From positions 5,542,151-5,606,150 of the forward strand of contig NZ_JAPNJW010000002.1 of assembly GCF_026626745.1 (NCBI RefSeq): DNA of 64,000 nucleotides, in the 5' to 3' direction. Position numbers and translations under genes: made by a program. The DNA is from Nannocystis sp. RBIL2 (GTDB lineage Bacteria > Myxococcota_A > Polyangia > Nannocystales > Nannocystaceae). Under the pieces are notes generated by a model, which worked only from the letters and a program-made list of their open reading frames with translations, did not search any database and was not told the origin of the DNA. Below are positions 1 to 12,839 of the stretch, piece by piece (position 1 is the stretch's first letter; each line of letters begins with the position of its first letter).

Positions 1-2904
<2,904 letters not shown>

Positions 2905-2962
2905 GTTCTGAAGTTCCTGTTCCTGAAGACCTGGCGAGAAGGACCTGGCGCGAGAGGCAGCC

Positions 2963-4765
<1,803 letters not shown>

Positions 4766-4788
4766 CTGGGTCCTGCCGGGCGGTAAAA

Positions 4789-4829
4789 GTTGGCTGACAG
4801 TGTCGTCAGTGACACAGGTGTCAGTCAAC
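4789..4829 (-). promoter_or_regulatory. Nested inverted-repeat operator upstream of the dehydratase operon
   Basis: A perfect inverted repeat TGACAC-AG-GTGTCA occupies 4810-4823. A weaker TGAC..GTCA dyad lies at 4795-4808, with its centre 15 bp away. An outer repeat pairs GTTGGCTGACAG with GTGTCAGTCAAC, matching at 10 of 12 positions. On the minus strand a TTGACT hexamer (4824-4829) could be a -35 box directly abutting the dyad. The site is 45-60 bp before the start codon. Its position and symmetry suggest an operator for a dimeric regulator; no regulator gene is adjacent. Confidence 0.5.
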
Positions 4830-5420
4830 CGGGAAGAATCCTGCACACTTCCCAAATCCCGGCAAGAAAGCACACCACGGGGCGAAAGGACCCACGGGCC
4901 CGTCCCGAGCCGGGGTTTAATAACCCCTGACCACGGGGTGAGAATTGGGCGCTTTCGCGCGCGCGAAGGCGCGGTTCAGAACTGCATTCCTCGGGCGCCG
5001 GGAGGGGAATTCGGCGTGGCGAGCCGGTGCGGCCGAGCGACCGCGATCGCCATGAAGAGGATCGCCGTCCCGCGGCCGCGCGGCTCGCGACTCGAAGAGG
5101 AAAGAAGAGGGGAATGAGCCGATCTCGGTGACGGGCGCGTCACGACGGCTTGGGATGCGGGGGCGAGAGGAGCCGATCGCCGAACGGCGCAGCGGGGTTG
5201 AGTCTTGCGAGGCAGCGGCTCGCTCGTGGCGTCAGCGCCTCGCGTCGAGCTCGCGTCCTCTGCTGTGCGGCGAGGCGCGGGCGCCTGCTGTTCAGGTGCG
5301 ACGCTCGGCCCCTCGCTTCTGCTGGGGCCTGCTCGCGCGACACGGGCTCCGGTCGCTGCGGACGCTCGCGAAAGGACGACGGGCAATGAGGCGAGGCGGA
5401 ACGGACTTCGGTGCGCTCAG
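4830..5420. other. Gene-free stretch upstream of the dehydratase operon
   Basis: I see no convincing gene between 4766 and 5572. Open frames here have skewed Arg/Ala/Ser composition and no recognisable domain. The only structure I see is GGGGTT-TAAT-AACCCC at about 4913-4928, followed by a CCCC..GGGG pair, which could fold as small hairpins. The region then runs into the 66-bp tandem repeat. Confidence 0.5.
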
Positions 5421-5550
5421 GAAGCGACGCCGAACAGCGCGGCTCGGCCTCACGCCACGGGGGCGCGTGACGTACGGGCGCCGCGGGAAGCGATGCCGAA
5501 CAGCGCGGCTCGGCCTCACGCCACGGGTGCGCGCGACGTACGGCGCCGCG
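5421..5550. repeat. Two-copy 66-bp tandem repeat
   Basis: The unit beginning GAAGCGACGCCGAACAGCGC at 5421 recurs at 5487 with a few substitutions and one deleted base near its end. It sits just downstream of the stop codon of the glutaredoxin-rhodanese-NifU gene. The unit length is a multiple of three, but no gene can be supported across it. Confidence 0.8.
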
Positions 5551-5572
5551 TCGCGCTCGTGTCGTGCTCGCG

Positions 5573-6850
5573 TTACGGCGCGAGCTGGGGCGAGCGGATG
5601 CCCTTGATTTGCGGGATCTGCTGCTTCAGCTTGCGCTCGATGCCCTGCTTCAGGGTCGCCTGCGAACTCGGGCAGGTGACGCAGTTGCCGGTCAGTCGCA
5701 CGCCGACGGTGTCGGAGGTGACGTCGAGCAGCTCGATGTCGCCGCCGTCGGCCTGGACCAGCGGGCGGCAGGTCTCGAGCACTTCGCGGACGCGGGCGAT
5801 CAGCGCCTCGCCCTCGAGCGGCTCGCTGTCGACCGCGGCGTTCGGGTCCTCGAGCAGGGCCTCGAACGGCGAGCGCTCGGGGTGGATCACCGGCAGCTTG
5901 ACGGGCGGCTTCTTGGCGGGAGCGGCGGGGGTCGGCTCGTACGGCACCGTCGCGCCGCCGGCGGCCTTCCAGCCCTCGATGCCGCCGCGCAGGCTGACGA
6001 CCGACTTGAAGCCGCGGCGGCCGAGGATCTCGGCGGCTTGCAGCGAGCGCCGGCCGGAGCGGCAGTAGGCGATCCACACGCCCTGCGGGTCGAGGTCGTC
6101 GACCTTCTCGAGCTCGCCGAGCGAGACGGTGCGCGCGCCGGCGAGGACGCCGGTCTGCGCCCACTCCGACGGCTCGCGCACGTCGAGCAGCAGGACCTTG
6201 CCGCCCTCGGCCAACCTGGCCTTGAGGGCAGCCGCGGTCAGCTCGCGGCCGTCGCCCTCGTCCTCGTCGTCGTCGCCCCCGACGATCGCCGCGACCACCG
6301 GCTCGGCCGTCGGGTCCGCGAGCAGCTGCTTGAGCTTGCCCGACTCGTGCAGCTCCCGCAGCTCGTCGAAGCCGCCGATGCACTGCTCGCGGATGAACAC
6401 GTGCGGCGTGGTGCGGCGGCCGGTCTTGGTGCGGACCGCCGTGCGCAGGTCGTGGTTGTCGGTGTAGTCGATCGTCTTGGCGAGCAGGTTCTGCTCGCGC
6501 ACCAAGTCGAGCGCGGCGCGGCAGTAGGGGCAGCCGCGCTTGTAGTAGATCACGAGGACCGGCTCGGCCGGCTTGGCGTCGGCGGCCTTCTCGGGCTTGA
6601 CGATGCCGCGGTCCTGCTGCCACTTGCGCAGCTTGTCGCGGTCGGTCTGCCACATCGGCTGGTCGGGCGTGCCGCCGTCCCAGCCGGGGATCTCGAGGCG
6701 GATGTCGATGCGATCGAGGCCGACGATCCCACGCACGCGATCGAGGCCGGCGGCGGCCATGCGCACCGGCGCGTGCTCCGAGGTCTTGCCGCGCTCGACG
6801 ACGCGGTCCAGGGTGTGCACGGTGATGCGCTTGAGGAGCGTGCCGATCAC
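5573..6850 (-). CDS. Glutaredoxin-rhodanese-NifU(C) triple-domain fusion
   Basis: The product has 425 residues from a GTG start. Residues 95-175 are a glutaredoxin domain, with CPYC at 107-110 and the cis-proline motif TTPHVF near 147. Residues 205-300 are a rhodanese domain, with catalytic Cys263 in AYCRSGRRS. Residues 345-425 are a NifU C-terminal (Nfu) domain, with CVTC at 390-393. The first 60 residues are a separate N-terminal segment that I do not recognise. Acidic and Pro/Ala-rich linkers join the parts. Each domain is known alone: Nfu domains carry [4Fe-4S] clusters, glutaredoxins handle thiols or [2Fe-2S], and rhodaneses carry persulfide sulfur. Together they suggest an Fe-S cluster assembly or repair protein that handles sulfur and redox in one chain. 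No other isc/suf gene is adjacent. A hairpin-capable stretch separates it from the upstream tRNA. Confidence 0.9.
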   Translation of the reverse strand: MIGTLLKRITVHTLDRVVERGKTSEHAPVRMAAAGLDRVRGIVGLDRIDIRLEIPGWDGGTPDQPMWQTDRDKLRKWQQDRGIVKPEKAADAKPAEPVLVIYYKRGCPYCRAALDLVREQNLLAKTIDYTDNHDLRTAVRTKTGRRTTPHVFIREQCIGGFDELRELHESGKLKQLLADPTAEPVVAAIVGGDDDEDEGDGRELTAAALKARLAEGGKVLLLDVREPSEWAQTGVLAGARTVSLGELEKVDDLDPQGVWIAYCRSGRRSLQAAEILGRRGFKSVVSLRGGIEGWKAAGGATVPYEPTPAAPAKKPPVKLPVIHPERSPFEALLEDPNAAVDSEPLEGEALIARVREVLETCRPLVQADGGDIELLDVTSDTVGVRLTGNCVTCPSSQATLKQGIERKLKQQIPQIKGIRSPQLAP

Positions 6851-6897
6851 GATGGGACGCCTTAGCCGGCGGGACCGGCGGCGTCAAGTCGGGCAAT

Positions 6898-6980
<83 letters not shown>

Positions 6981-6993
6981 GCGGAACAGAGCG

Positions 6994-6999
6994 TATCAT
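6994..6999 (+). promoter_or_regulatory. -10 hexamer for a leaderless start
   Basis: TATCAT ends 6 nt before the GTG start of the lipoprotein gene at 7006, and no Shine-Dalgarno sequence precedes that codon. Transcription would therefore begin at or within a base or two of the start codon. Confidence 0.5.
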
Positions 7000-7005
7000 C
7001 CCGCT

Positions 7006-7743
7006 GTGACGTCGCTCCAGAGGGTTTACACGTGGGCGTGTGGATTCGCGGTGATCGGCTGTTCGCAGCCGACCGGGCCGCAGAGGGCGGAGCCCGAGGT
7101 CAAGGCGGAGGTCAGGACCGAGGCCAAGGCCGCGGAGCCGGCCAAGTCGCCGGAGGTCAAGGCCGCGGCGCCGACGACCTTCGGCAAGGTCCGCAGCGAC
7201 GTGAGCCTGCCGCTGCCGGCCCTGCTCGGCCAGCCGGTCGCCTCGGTCGAAGCCAACTTCGGCGAACACCAGGGCAAGGGCATGGCCCGCTCGACGTGCG
7301 TCCGCTTCGCGCCGGAGCGGACCTTTTTCCGCTGCAGCTTCGCGCTCCAGCGCTACGCCGACAAGGGCGACGAGTGGGCGGGGATCCGCGTCGAGTACGA
7401 GGACGGGATCGCGGCCTCGATCGGCTTTGACGGTTTTAAAAAGGGAGCCGGCCCGTTCGACCCCAAGGCGCTGCTGGCGGCCGTGGGGCTCGAGCTGCCG
7501 GACGAGCCCCGCACCGACGCGCCGGCCGCCGGGGTGCGGCGATGGGCGTGGTTCAACGACCGCGCGCGCCTCAAGATCGGCGAACACCAGTATCGGGTCG
7601 AGATCTCCGTGGTCGGCGACGACTGGGCCCGCAGCCGCATCGACGTGCTGCTCAACGAGCCGCTCTCGCCCGAACAGCAGGCCAAGATCGTCGAGCCCGG
7701 CGCGGGCAAGCCGGAGCTCAGCGAGCCGCCGCCGGGGCAGTGA
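7006..7743 (+). CDS. Putative lipoprotein of unknown function
   Basis: The product has 245 residues from GTG. A short N-terminal hydrophobic stretch ends in the lipobox-like AVIGC, with Cys19 as the probable lipidated residue. A Lys/Glu/Ala-rich linker follows (residues 25-60). The globular part from about residue 63 contains LPLPALLGQPVASVEANFGEHQG and two conserved-looking cysteines (STCVRF, FFRCSF). I do not recognise the fold. The start is supported by the TATCAT hexamer 6 nt upstream. It is predicted to be anchored in the envelope. The signal peptide is short, so lipidation is probable rather than certain. Confidence 0.7.
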   Translation: MTSLQRVYTWACGFAVIGCSQPTGPQRAEPEVKAEVRTEAKAAEPAKSPEVKAAAPTTFGKVRSDVSLPLPALLGQPVASVEANFGEHQGKGMARSTCVRFAPERTFFRCSFALQRYADKGDEWAGIRVEYEDGIAASIGFDGFKKGAGPFDPKALLAAVGLELPDEPRTDAPAAGVRRWAWFNDRARLKIGEHQYRVEISVVGDDWARSRIDVLLNEPLSPEQQAKIVEPGAGKPELSEPPPGQ

Positions 7744-7787
7744 GCGGGCGAGCCCCTCGCGCTCGCGCTCCGTTGCTCAAAACCTCA

Positions 7788-7811
7788 GGACATGTCGCTC
7801 AGAACATGTCC
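7788..7811. repeat. Dispersed palindrome copy (intergenic)
   Basis: GGACATGT and ACATGTCC flank an 8-nt loop as a perfect inverted repeat, and the surrounding CTCA..CGAG extends it. It lies just before the convergent terminator hairpin at 7815. Confidence 0.75.
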
Positions 7812-7814
7812 CGA

Positions 7815-7840
7815 GGAGCATGCTCTTCAGAGCATGCTCC
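7815..7840. terminator. Hairpin terminator between convergent genes
   Basis: GGAGCATGCTC-TTCA-GAGCATGCTCC is a perfect 11-bp stem with a 4-nt loop, followed by TTT on the plus strand. It sits between the lipoprotein gene and the convergent flavoprotein gene, and its CATG core resembles the dispersed palindrome family. Confidence 0.75.
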
Positions 7841-7851
7841 TTTGCACATGC

Positions 7852-9270
7852 TCAGAAGATCTTGCCGGGGTTGAGCAGGCCGGCGGGGTCGAGGACCGAC
7901 TTGATCCCGCGCATCAGCGCGACCTCGGTGGGGTTGCGGCTGTAGTGCAGGTGGTCGCGCTTGAGCAGGCCGACGCCGTGCTCGGCGGAGATGCTGCCGT
8001 CGTGGGCCTGGACGAGGGCGTAGAGCTCGTCGTCGAAGGCGTGGACGCGGTCCAGGAACTCGGGCAGGCCCACGGCGTCGGGGCGCAGCAGGTTGAGGTG
8101 GAGGTTGCCGTCGCCGACGTGGCCGAAGCACAGCGCCTCGATGCCGGGCAGGCGCTCGGCGACGAGGGGACGCCAGGCGGCCAGGAACTCGGCGACGCGG
8201 GCGACCGGCAGGGCGATGTCGGCCTTGTGCGGGGTGTGGCGGTGGAGCGACTCGCTGATGTCCTCGCGGTAGGCCCACAGCGCGCGGGCCTGGGCCTGCG
8301 TCGCGGCCAGCACCGCGTCGGCGACCTCGCCGGCGTCGACCGCCTCGCCGAGGCAGGCGCCGAGCTCGTCGCGAGTGTGCTCGAGCGCCGCCGCCCCGGG
8401 CACCGGCACCTCGACCTCGACCAGCACGTAGCGCGCGGCCGCCTCGGCGAACGGCGGATCGCCCTTGCGGTGGGCGAGGACGTGGCCCAGGCAGCCGTGG
8501 TCGAGGAACTCGAAGGCCGACAGCGTCAGGCTGCTGCACCGCAGGCGGGCGAACAGCGCCAGGACCTCGGCGTCGGACGGCACGGCGCACAGCGCGACGA
8601 GGCTGTCGGCCGGCGGCCGCGCCAGCTTGAGGGTGACCTCGACGATCACCCCGAGAGTGCCCTCGCTGCCGATGAACAGCTGCCGCAGGTCGTAACCGGT
8701 GTTGTTCTTGACCAGGGCCCCGCCGAGCACGAGCAGCTCGCCGCTGGCGAGGACGACCTTGAGGCCGAGCACCCAGTCGCGGGTGAGGCCGTAACGCAGC
8801 ACCTTCACCCCCCCGGCGTTGGTCGCCAGGCTGCCGCCGATCTGGGCGCTGCCCTTGGCGGCGTAGTCGACGGGATAAAGGAGGCCGGCGGCGGCCGCCG
8901 CGTCCTGCACGGCCTGGAGGGTCGCCCCGGCCTCGCAGCGCAGCGTGCGGGCCGCCGGGTCGACCTCGAGGATCCGGTGCATCCGCTCGAGCGACAGGAC
9001 GACCTCGCCGCGGGTGGCGGTGGCTGCCCCCGCGAGGCCGGTGCGGCCGCCCGAGGGGACGATCGGAACGCCGTGAGCGGCACACGCGCGGACGACCGCC
9101 TGGACGTCGGCCGCCGAGCGCGGAAACACGATGAACGACGGCTGCACCGGCCAACCGCCGCGGCATCGGTCGGCGCCGTAGTAGCCGAGGTCGGCCGGAT
9201 CGTCGCTCAGGCGCTCGGCGCCGAGGGCCGCGATCAAGGCCGCGCGGAGGTCTTGGAGGTCGGGGACCAT
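7852..9270 (-). CDS. FAD-linked oxidase, D-2-hydroxyglutarate/D-lactate dehydrogenase-like
   Basis: The product has 472 residues starting MVPDLQDLRAAL; a 20-codon upstream extension is possible but weaker. The N-terminal half is a PCMH-type FAD-binding domain with VPSGGRTGLAGAATATRGEVVLSLERM-like nucleotide-binding sequence, GGSLATNAGG and GSEGTLGVIVEV. The C-terminal half is the FAD_oxidase_C domain with GHVGDGNLHLN and SAEHGVG, whose histidines bind metal or substrate in this family. Length fits the single-subunit GlcD/Dld/D2HGDH group. No GlcE/GlcF partner or Fe-S C-terminal extension is present, which favours an electron-transfer-flavoprotein-linked D-2-hydroxyacid dehydrogenase. The exact substrate is not decided by sequence. 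Confidence 0.88.
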   Translation of the reverse strand: MVPDLQDLRAALIAALGAERLSDDPADLGYYGADRCRGGWPVQPSFIVFPRSAADVQAVVRACAAHGVPIVPSGGRTGLAGAATATRGEVVLSLERMHRILEVDPAARTLRCEAGATLQAVQDAAAAAGLLYPVDYAAKGSAQIGGSLATNAGGVKVLRYGLTRDWVLGLKVVLASGELLVLGGALVKNNTGYDLRQLFIGSEGTLGVIVEVTLKLARPPADSLVALCAVPSDAEVLALFARLRCSSLTLSAFEFLDHGCLGHVLAHRKGDPPFAEAAARYVLVEVEVPVPGAAALEHTRDELGACLGEAVDAGEVADAVLAATQAQARALWAYREDISESLHRHTPHKADIALPVARVAEFLAAWRPLVAERLPGIEALCFGHVGDGNLHLNLLRPDAVGLPEFLDRVHAFDDELYALVQAHDGSISAEHGVGLLKRDHLHYSRNPTEVALMRGIKSVLDPAGLLNPGKIF

Positions 9271-9397
9271 GGCGTGCGAGGGTAACCCAAAGGCGCGAGC
9301 GCGCCCGCTTGCCGCGGACGCGCTCGACACAGCTTCCCGGTTACCAGCGTTAGGCCGCCCCCGAACGATGTTCTTCGCCCGGGAAGCGGCCTTGGTG

Positions 9398-9727
9398 CTA
9401 GAGCGCCGGGAGGGCGTTGGCCGGCAGGCGCATGAGCTGGCGGACCATGCGGACCACCGACTTCACGACCGGGTGGCCCTTGATGAAGACGACGCCCACC
9501 ACGTGCTTCTCGTCGCCGGCGACCAGGATCGCGTGCTCGCCGACGAGGATGCGAACAGCGGTTTCGCCCGCCACCTGCCGCAGCTTCACCGCTTCGAGCA
9601 CGATGGGCTTCCAGCGCTCCTCGCCGACCCACGCCGCGTCGCCCGCCTGCGACTGCTCCGCGGTTTGGTCCAACACGGCCACGATACCGTCGTGGCGAAG
9701 AACGCGCTCAATTCGTGTCGATGACAT
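9398..9727 (-). CDS. Small conserved-looking protein, possibly Roadblock/LC7-like
   Basis: The product has 109 residues starting MSSTRIERVLRHDG, preceded by a usable AGGGAAG ribosome-binding sequence; an ATG eight codons upstream (9751) is less likely. The order of features is an N-terminal helix, the strand-like DGIVAVLDQT, a central helix, then VRILVGEHAILVAGD and VVGVVFIKGHPVVKSVVRMVRQLMR. That pattern of strands and a terminal helix is reminiscent of Roadblock/LC7 proteins such as MglB, but similarity is weak and no key residue settles it. Treat as hypothetical. Confidence 0.55.
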   Translation of the reverse strand: MSSTRIERVLRHDGIVAVLDQTAEQSQAGDAAWVGEERWKPIVLEAVKLRQVAGETAVRILVGEHAILVAGDEKHVVGVVFIKGHPVVKSVVRMVRQLMRLPANALPAL

Positions 9728-9744
9728 GGACTTCCCTGTTTTCT

Positions 9745-9758
9745 GGCCCAATTGGGCC
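9745..9758. promoter_or_regulatory. 14-bp perfect palindrome in a divergent promoter region
   Basis: GGCCCAATTGGGCC lies between the small protein gene (starts 9727, minus) and tatD (starts 9860, plus), about 20 bp upstream of the former start codon. Its placement suggests a regulator site, but no family is recognised. Confidence 0.4.
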
Positions 9759-9859
9759 CGTACGTCGCAAACTGGGGGGGTCGCGTTACGGGCTTTGGGT
9801 TTTACAAAAAGCCCCCAGGTGCGTCAAATCCGCAAGACCGTATCCTCGGCATTTACCGT

Positions 9860-10666
9860 ATGAATTTAATCGACACCCACGCGCACATCGACATGCCGCG
9901 CTTCGGCGATCGTGCGGAACGTCGATTTGCCGCTGTTCGGGCCGCTGCCGCGGGAATTTCGGCAATCGTGATCCCCGGTGTCGAACCGGAATCTTGGGCC
10001 GACCTGCTCGAGACCGCGGCGGACCTGCGCGAAATTGCGCCGACCGTGCGCTTTCACACCGCCCTGGGGATCCACCCGCAAGTCCTCCCGGAGCTCGACC
10101 CCGCGCATGATTCCGCGGTCCTGACCGCATTAAGCGACCAAATTCGCGCCGCGCCGGCCGGGCTGGTGGCGATCGGCGAGTGTGGCCTCGACTTCGGGGT
10201 TGGAGTGCCGCGCGAGCGGCAGGTCGCGGTGCTGCGGGCCCACTTCGCGCTGGCGCGAGCGACCGGGCTTCCGTTGCTGCTGCACTGTTTGAAGGCCCAC
10301 GCGGCCATGCTCGAGCTGCTGGACGAGCAGCCGTTGCCGCCGTCGATCCTGCACAGCTACTCGGGCAGCGCCGAGATGGTGCCGGCGTACTGTCGCGGCG
10401 GTCACGCGATCTCGTTCGCCGGGGCCATCACGTTGCCGGGCGCCCGGCGGCCGGTGCTGGCCGCCCGCGCCGTCGCGGCCGACCGGCTGCTGCTCGAGAC
10501 CGACTCGCCCGACCAGACCCCGGCGTCGCGTCGGCCGGCCCGCAACGAGCCGGCGTTCCTCGAAGACATCGCTCGCGCCGTCGCCGCGGCCCGCGGTGAG
10601 CCGCTCGAGCTGGTGGCCGCGACGACCACCGCCAACGCGCGCCGCCTGTTGCGGCTCGCCGCCTGA
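9860..10666 (+). CDS. TatD-family metal-dependent hydrolase/deoxyribonuclease
   Basis: The product has 268 residues starting MNLIDTHAHIDMPRFG. Family landmarks are the HxH metal motif (THAHID), the glutamate in IGECGLDFG, the histidine in LLLHCLKAH, ILHSYSG, and the C-terminal aspartate in LLLETDSPDQTP. The family includes Mg-dependent 3'-5' DNases used in DNA quality control. I chose this start because it opens exactly on the family's N-terminal strand; the 36 upstream in-frame codons look like promoter DNA. The leucine-rich lipoprotein gene follows after one base. Confidence 0.9.
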   Translation: MNLIDTHAHIDMPRFGDRAERRFAAVRAAAAGISAIVIPGVEPESWADLLETAADLREIAPTVRFHTALGIHPQVLPELDPAHDSAVLTALSDQIRAAPAGLVAIGECGLDFGVGVPRERQVAVLRAHFALARATGLPLLLHCLKAHAAMLELLDEQPLPPSILHSYSGSAEMVPAYCRGGHAISFAGAITLPGARRPVLAARAVAADRLLLETDSPDQTPASRRPARNEPAFLEDIARAVAAARGEPLELVAATTTANARRLLRLAA

Positions 10667-10667
10667 C

Positions 10668-12272
10668 ATGATGCGAATCTGCCGTCTGATCACCGTTCTG
10701 GCGCTCGGTACAGGCCTGCTCGGCTGCGGCGCCCCGCCGCCCACGCCGGCCCCGGCCGCCGGGGTCCCGCCCCCCCCGCCGCCCGTGGTCGCCACGCCCG
10801 AGCCCGAGCGCGTGCCGCCGCCGCCGGAGAAGCTGGTGGTCTCGCACCCGCGCGAGCTGGCGGAGCTCGACCTCGGTCGGCTGGTGTCTCTCGACCTCGC
10901 GCTGTCGCCGGAGGACCGACGCGAGCGGGCCAGCCAGCTGCGCGACGACCTCGATTACGACCACGCCTGCGCGGAGCTCGACCTGACCCGCCTGGCCGAG
11001 CGCACCCCGGCGCTGCGGACGCTGCGGATCTCCGGCTGCCTCGACGCGGTCCACGCGGGCCTCGGCGCGCTCGTCGGGGTCGAGAGCCTCGAGCTCGCGG
11101 ACGTCACGCTCGACGGCGTGGTGATGGGCCGGATCGCCAGCCTGCCGCGGCTGCGCGACCTGACCCTGGCGCGGGTGACTCAGGGCGCCGAGCCGGTGGC
11201 CTTGCTGGCGCGCGCGCGGCTCGAGTCGCTCGTGCTCCGCGACCTCGCCACCGACTCGGGGCTGGCGGCGATCGCCGGCGACGTCGCCGGGCTGCAGGCG
11301 CTCACCCTCGAGGGCCAGTGGGCCGGGCACGACGCGCTGCTCGAGGTCGCCGACGCGACCGCGCTGCGCGACGTCAAGCTGCTCGACACCCGCGCCGGCA
11401 ACTTCTCGCTGCATCAGCTCAAGCCGCTGACGGGGCTGTCGCGGCTGACGCTGCGCGGCCCCGGCTTCAACGACTACAGCCCGCTGTACGTGCGCGACCT
11501 GCCGCTGACCGAGTTCACGTGCGCCTGCCCGAACCTCGGCGACAAGGGCCTGCGCGCGCTGGGCCGTCAGCCCGGGCTGCGGCGGCTGGTGCTGCCGCAG
11601 TCGCGGATCACCGGCGCGGGGCTCGAGGAGCTGGCGAAGCTCGGCCTGCAGTCGATCGAGATCCGCGGCCGCGACCTCGGGCCCGACGGGCTGCTCGCGC
11701 TGAGCCGCCTGCCCGACCTGCGGACCCTCGTGCTCGGGCTGGCGCCGCCGCTGACGCTGGCCGACCCGACGATGCAGCACCTCGGCGAGCTCGCCGGCCT
11801 GCGCACGCTCGTGCTCGACATCCCGAGCCTCGGCGACCGCGTCGCCGACGAGCTCGGCGAGCTCATCGGATTGGTCGAGCTCGACCTCGGGCGCACGCAG
11901 ATCTCCGACAACGGGCTGCGCGCGCTCGCGGGGATGCACGGGCTCAAGGTGCTGCGGCTGCATCACACCAAGGTGACGCACCGCGGGCTCGCCCACCTGG
12001 CCGGGCTGACGCAGCTCGAGGTGCTCGAGCTCGACCACACCGACGTCGTCGACGGCGGCGTGGCCCACCTCAAGGACCTGACCGCCCTGCGGGTGCTGCG
12101 GCTCGACGCGACCCTCATCACCGACCAGTCGCTGCAGTACCTGCGCGGCATGGACAAGCTCGAGCAGCTCAACCTCGCCGACACGGTCGTCACCGCCGAC
12201 GGCGCGGCGACGCTGCTGGCGCTGCCGTCACTGCGCTCGGTCAACCTCGCCCGCACGCGCGCGAGCGACTGA
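10668..12272 (+). CDS. Leucine-rich-repeat lipoprotein
   Basis: The product has 534 residues starting MMRICRLITVLALGTGLLGC, a signal peptide ending in a clear lipobox (LLGC), so it is probably anchored in the outer or inner membrane. A Pro-rich linker follows (residues 25-55). From about residue 100 to the end come leucine-rich repeats of the form L..L.L..T.(I/V)...GL..L, for example LVELDLGRTQISDNGLRALAG and LEVLELDHTDVVDGG, typical of ribonuclease-inhibitor-like bacterial LRR proteins. Such domains bind proteins; no enzymatic domain is seen. The start codon lies one base after the tatD stop, so the two genes are probably co-transcribed. Confidence 0.85.
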   Translation: MMRICRLITVLALGTGLLGCGAPPPTPAPAAGVPPPPPPVVATPEPERVPPPPEKLVVSHPRELAELDLGRLVSLDLALSPEDRRERASQLRDDLDYDHACAELDLTRLAERTPALRTLRISGCLDAVHAGLGALVGVESLELADVTLDGVVMGRIASLPRLRDLTLARVTQGAEPVALLARARLESLVLRDLATDSGLAAIAGDVAGLQALTLEGQWAGHDALLEVADATALRDVKLLDTRAGNFSLHQLKPLTGLSRLTLRGPGFNDYSPLYVRDLPLTEFTCACPNLGDKGLRALGRQPGLRRLVLPQSRITGAGLEELAKLGLQSIEIRGRDLGPDGLLALSRLPDLRTLVLGLAPPLTLADPTMQHLGELAGLRTLVLDIPSLGDRVADELGELIGLVELDLGRTQISDNGLRALAGMHGLKVLRLHHTKVTHRGLAHLAGLTQLEVLELDHTDVVDGGVAHLKDLTALRVLRLDATLITDQSLQYLRGMDKLEQLNLADTVVTADGAATLLALPSLRSVNLARTRASD

Positions 12273-12293
12273 AGACCGCGGCGAGGTCCGAGC

Positions 12294-12314
12294 TGTCTCC
12301 GAGGACAGGAGACA
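12294..12314. repeat. Dispersed palindrome copy (intergenic)
   Basis: TGTCTCC and GGAGACA form a perfect 7-bp inverted repeat around a 7-nt centre; nested within it are TGTC and GACA around the centre. It lies 21 nt after the LRR gene stop and may act as its terminator. Confidence 0.6.
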
Positions 12315-12412
12315 TCCGAGGGTGGCCAAGCCGCGCAGATGCGGTAGCCTCCTCGAGGCTCGCGTCGCGCCGGCTTCCCTCGCCGCCTGACGCTTTTCAA
12401 AAAGAGGCAACG

Positions 12413-12835
12413 ATGCAGTTCAGTCTGATCGGCGTGGTGGTGGCGGCGGAGAACCCGACCCGGAGCGCGCAGTGGTTCGTCGCGCACTTCGGGTTCGAGC
12501 TGGGCATCGACATCGGCTGGTACGTCAACCTCCAGCACCCCGGCCACGCCAACGTCAGCCTCGACTTCGTCCAGCGCGACCACGAGTCCTGGCCGATCGC
12601 GACGCGGGGCAAGCCCGTGGCAGGCTCGCTGCTGGCCTTCCTGGTCGCGGACGTCGACGCCGAGCACGAGCGGCTGCGCCGCGCGGGTCTCGAGATCGTC
12701 CTGCCGCTGGTCACCGAGCCGTGGGGTCAGCGGCGGTTCCAGGTGGCGGCGCCGGACGGCCTCTTCGTCGAGGTGCTGCAGAGCGTCGCGCCCGACCCGG
12801 CGTGGCTCGCCGCCAACGGCCTGGCCGCGAGCTGA
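12413..12835 (+). CDS. VOC-superfamily (glyoxalase/bleomycin-resistance-like) protein
   Basis: The product has 140 residues starting MQFSLIGVVVAAENPTRSAQWF, preceded by the ribosome-binding sequence AGAGGCAACG. It shows the paired beta-alpha-beta-beta-beta modules of the VOC fold: an N-terminal module with SAQWFVAHFGFELG and a C-terminal module with LLAFLVADVDAEHERLRRAG, ending in QRRFQVAAPDGLFVEVLQ. Members include dioxygenases, isomerases and resistance proteins, and the substrate cannot be inferred. Its stop codon is four bases from the convergent thiD stop. Confidence 0.82.
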   Translation: MQFSLIGVVVAAENPTRSAQWFVAHFGFELGIDIGWYVNLQHPGHANVSLDFVQRDHESWPIATRGKPVAGSLLAFLVADVDAEHERLRRAGLEIVLPLVTEPWGQRRFQVAAPDGLFVEVLQSVAPDPAWLAANGLAAS

Positions 12836-12839
12836 GGCC

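Noticed and set aside
4976-5386. Possible 136-codon minus-strand gene in the 0.8-kb gap
   Set aside because: Skewed Arg/Ser/Ala/Pro composition, no ribosome-binding sequence, no promoter-like hexamer at fixed spacing and no recognisable domain.
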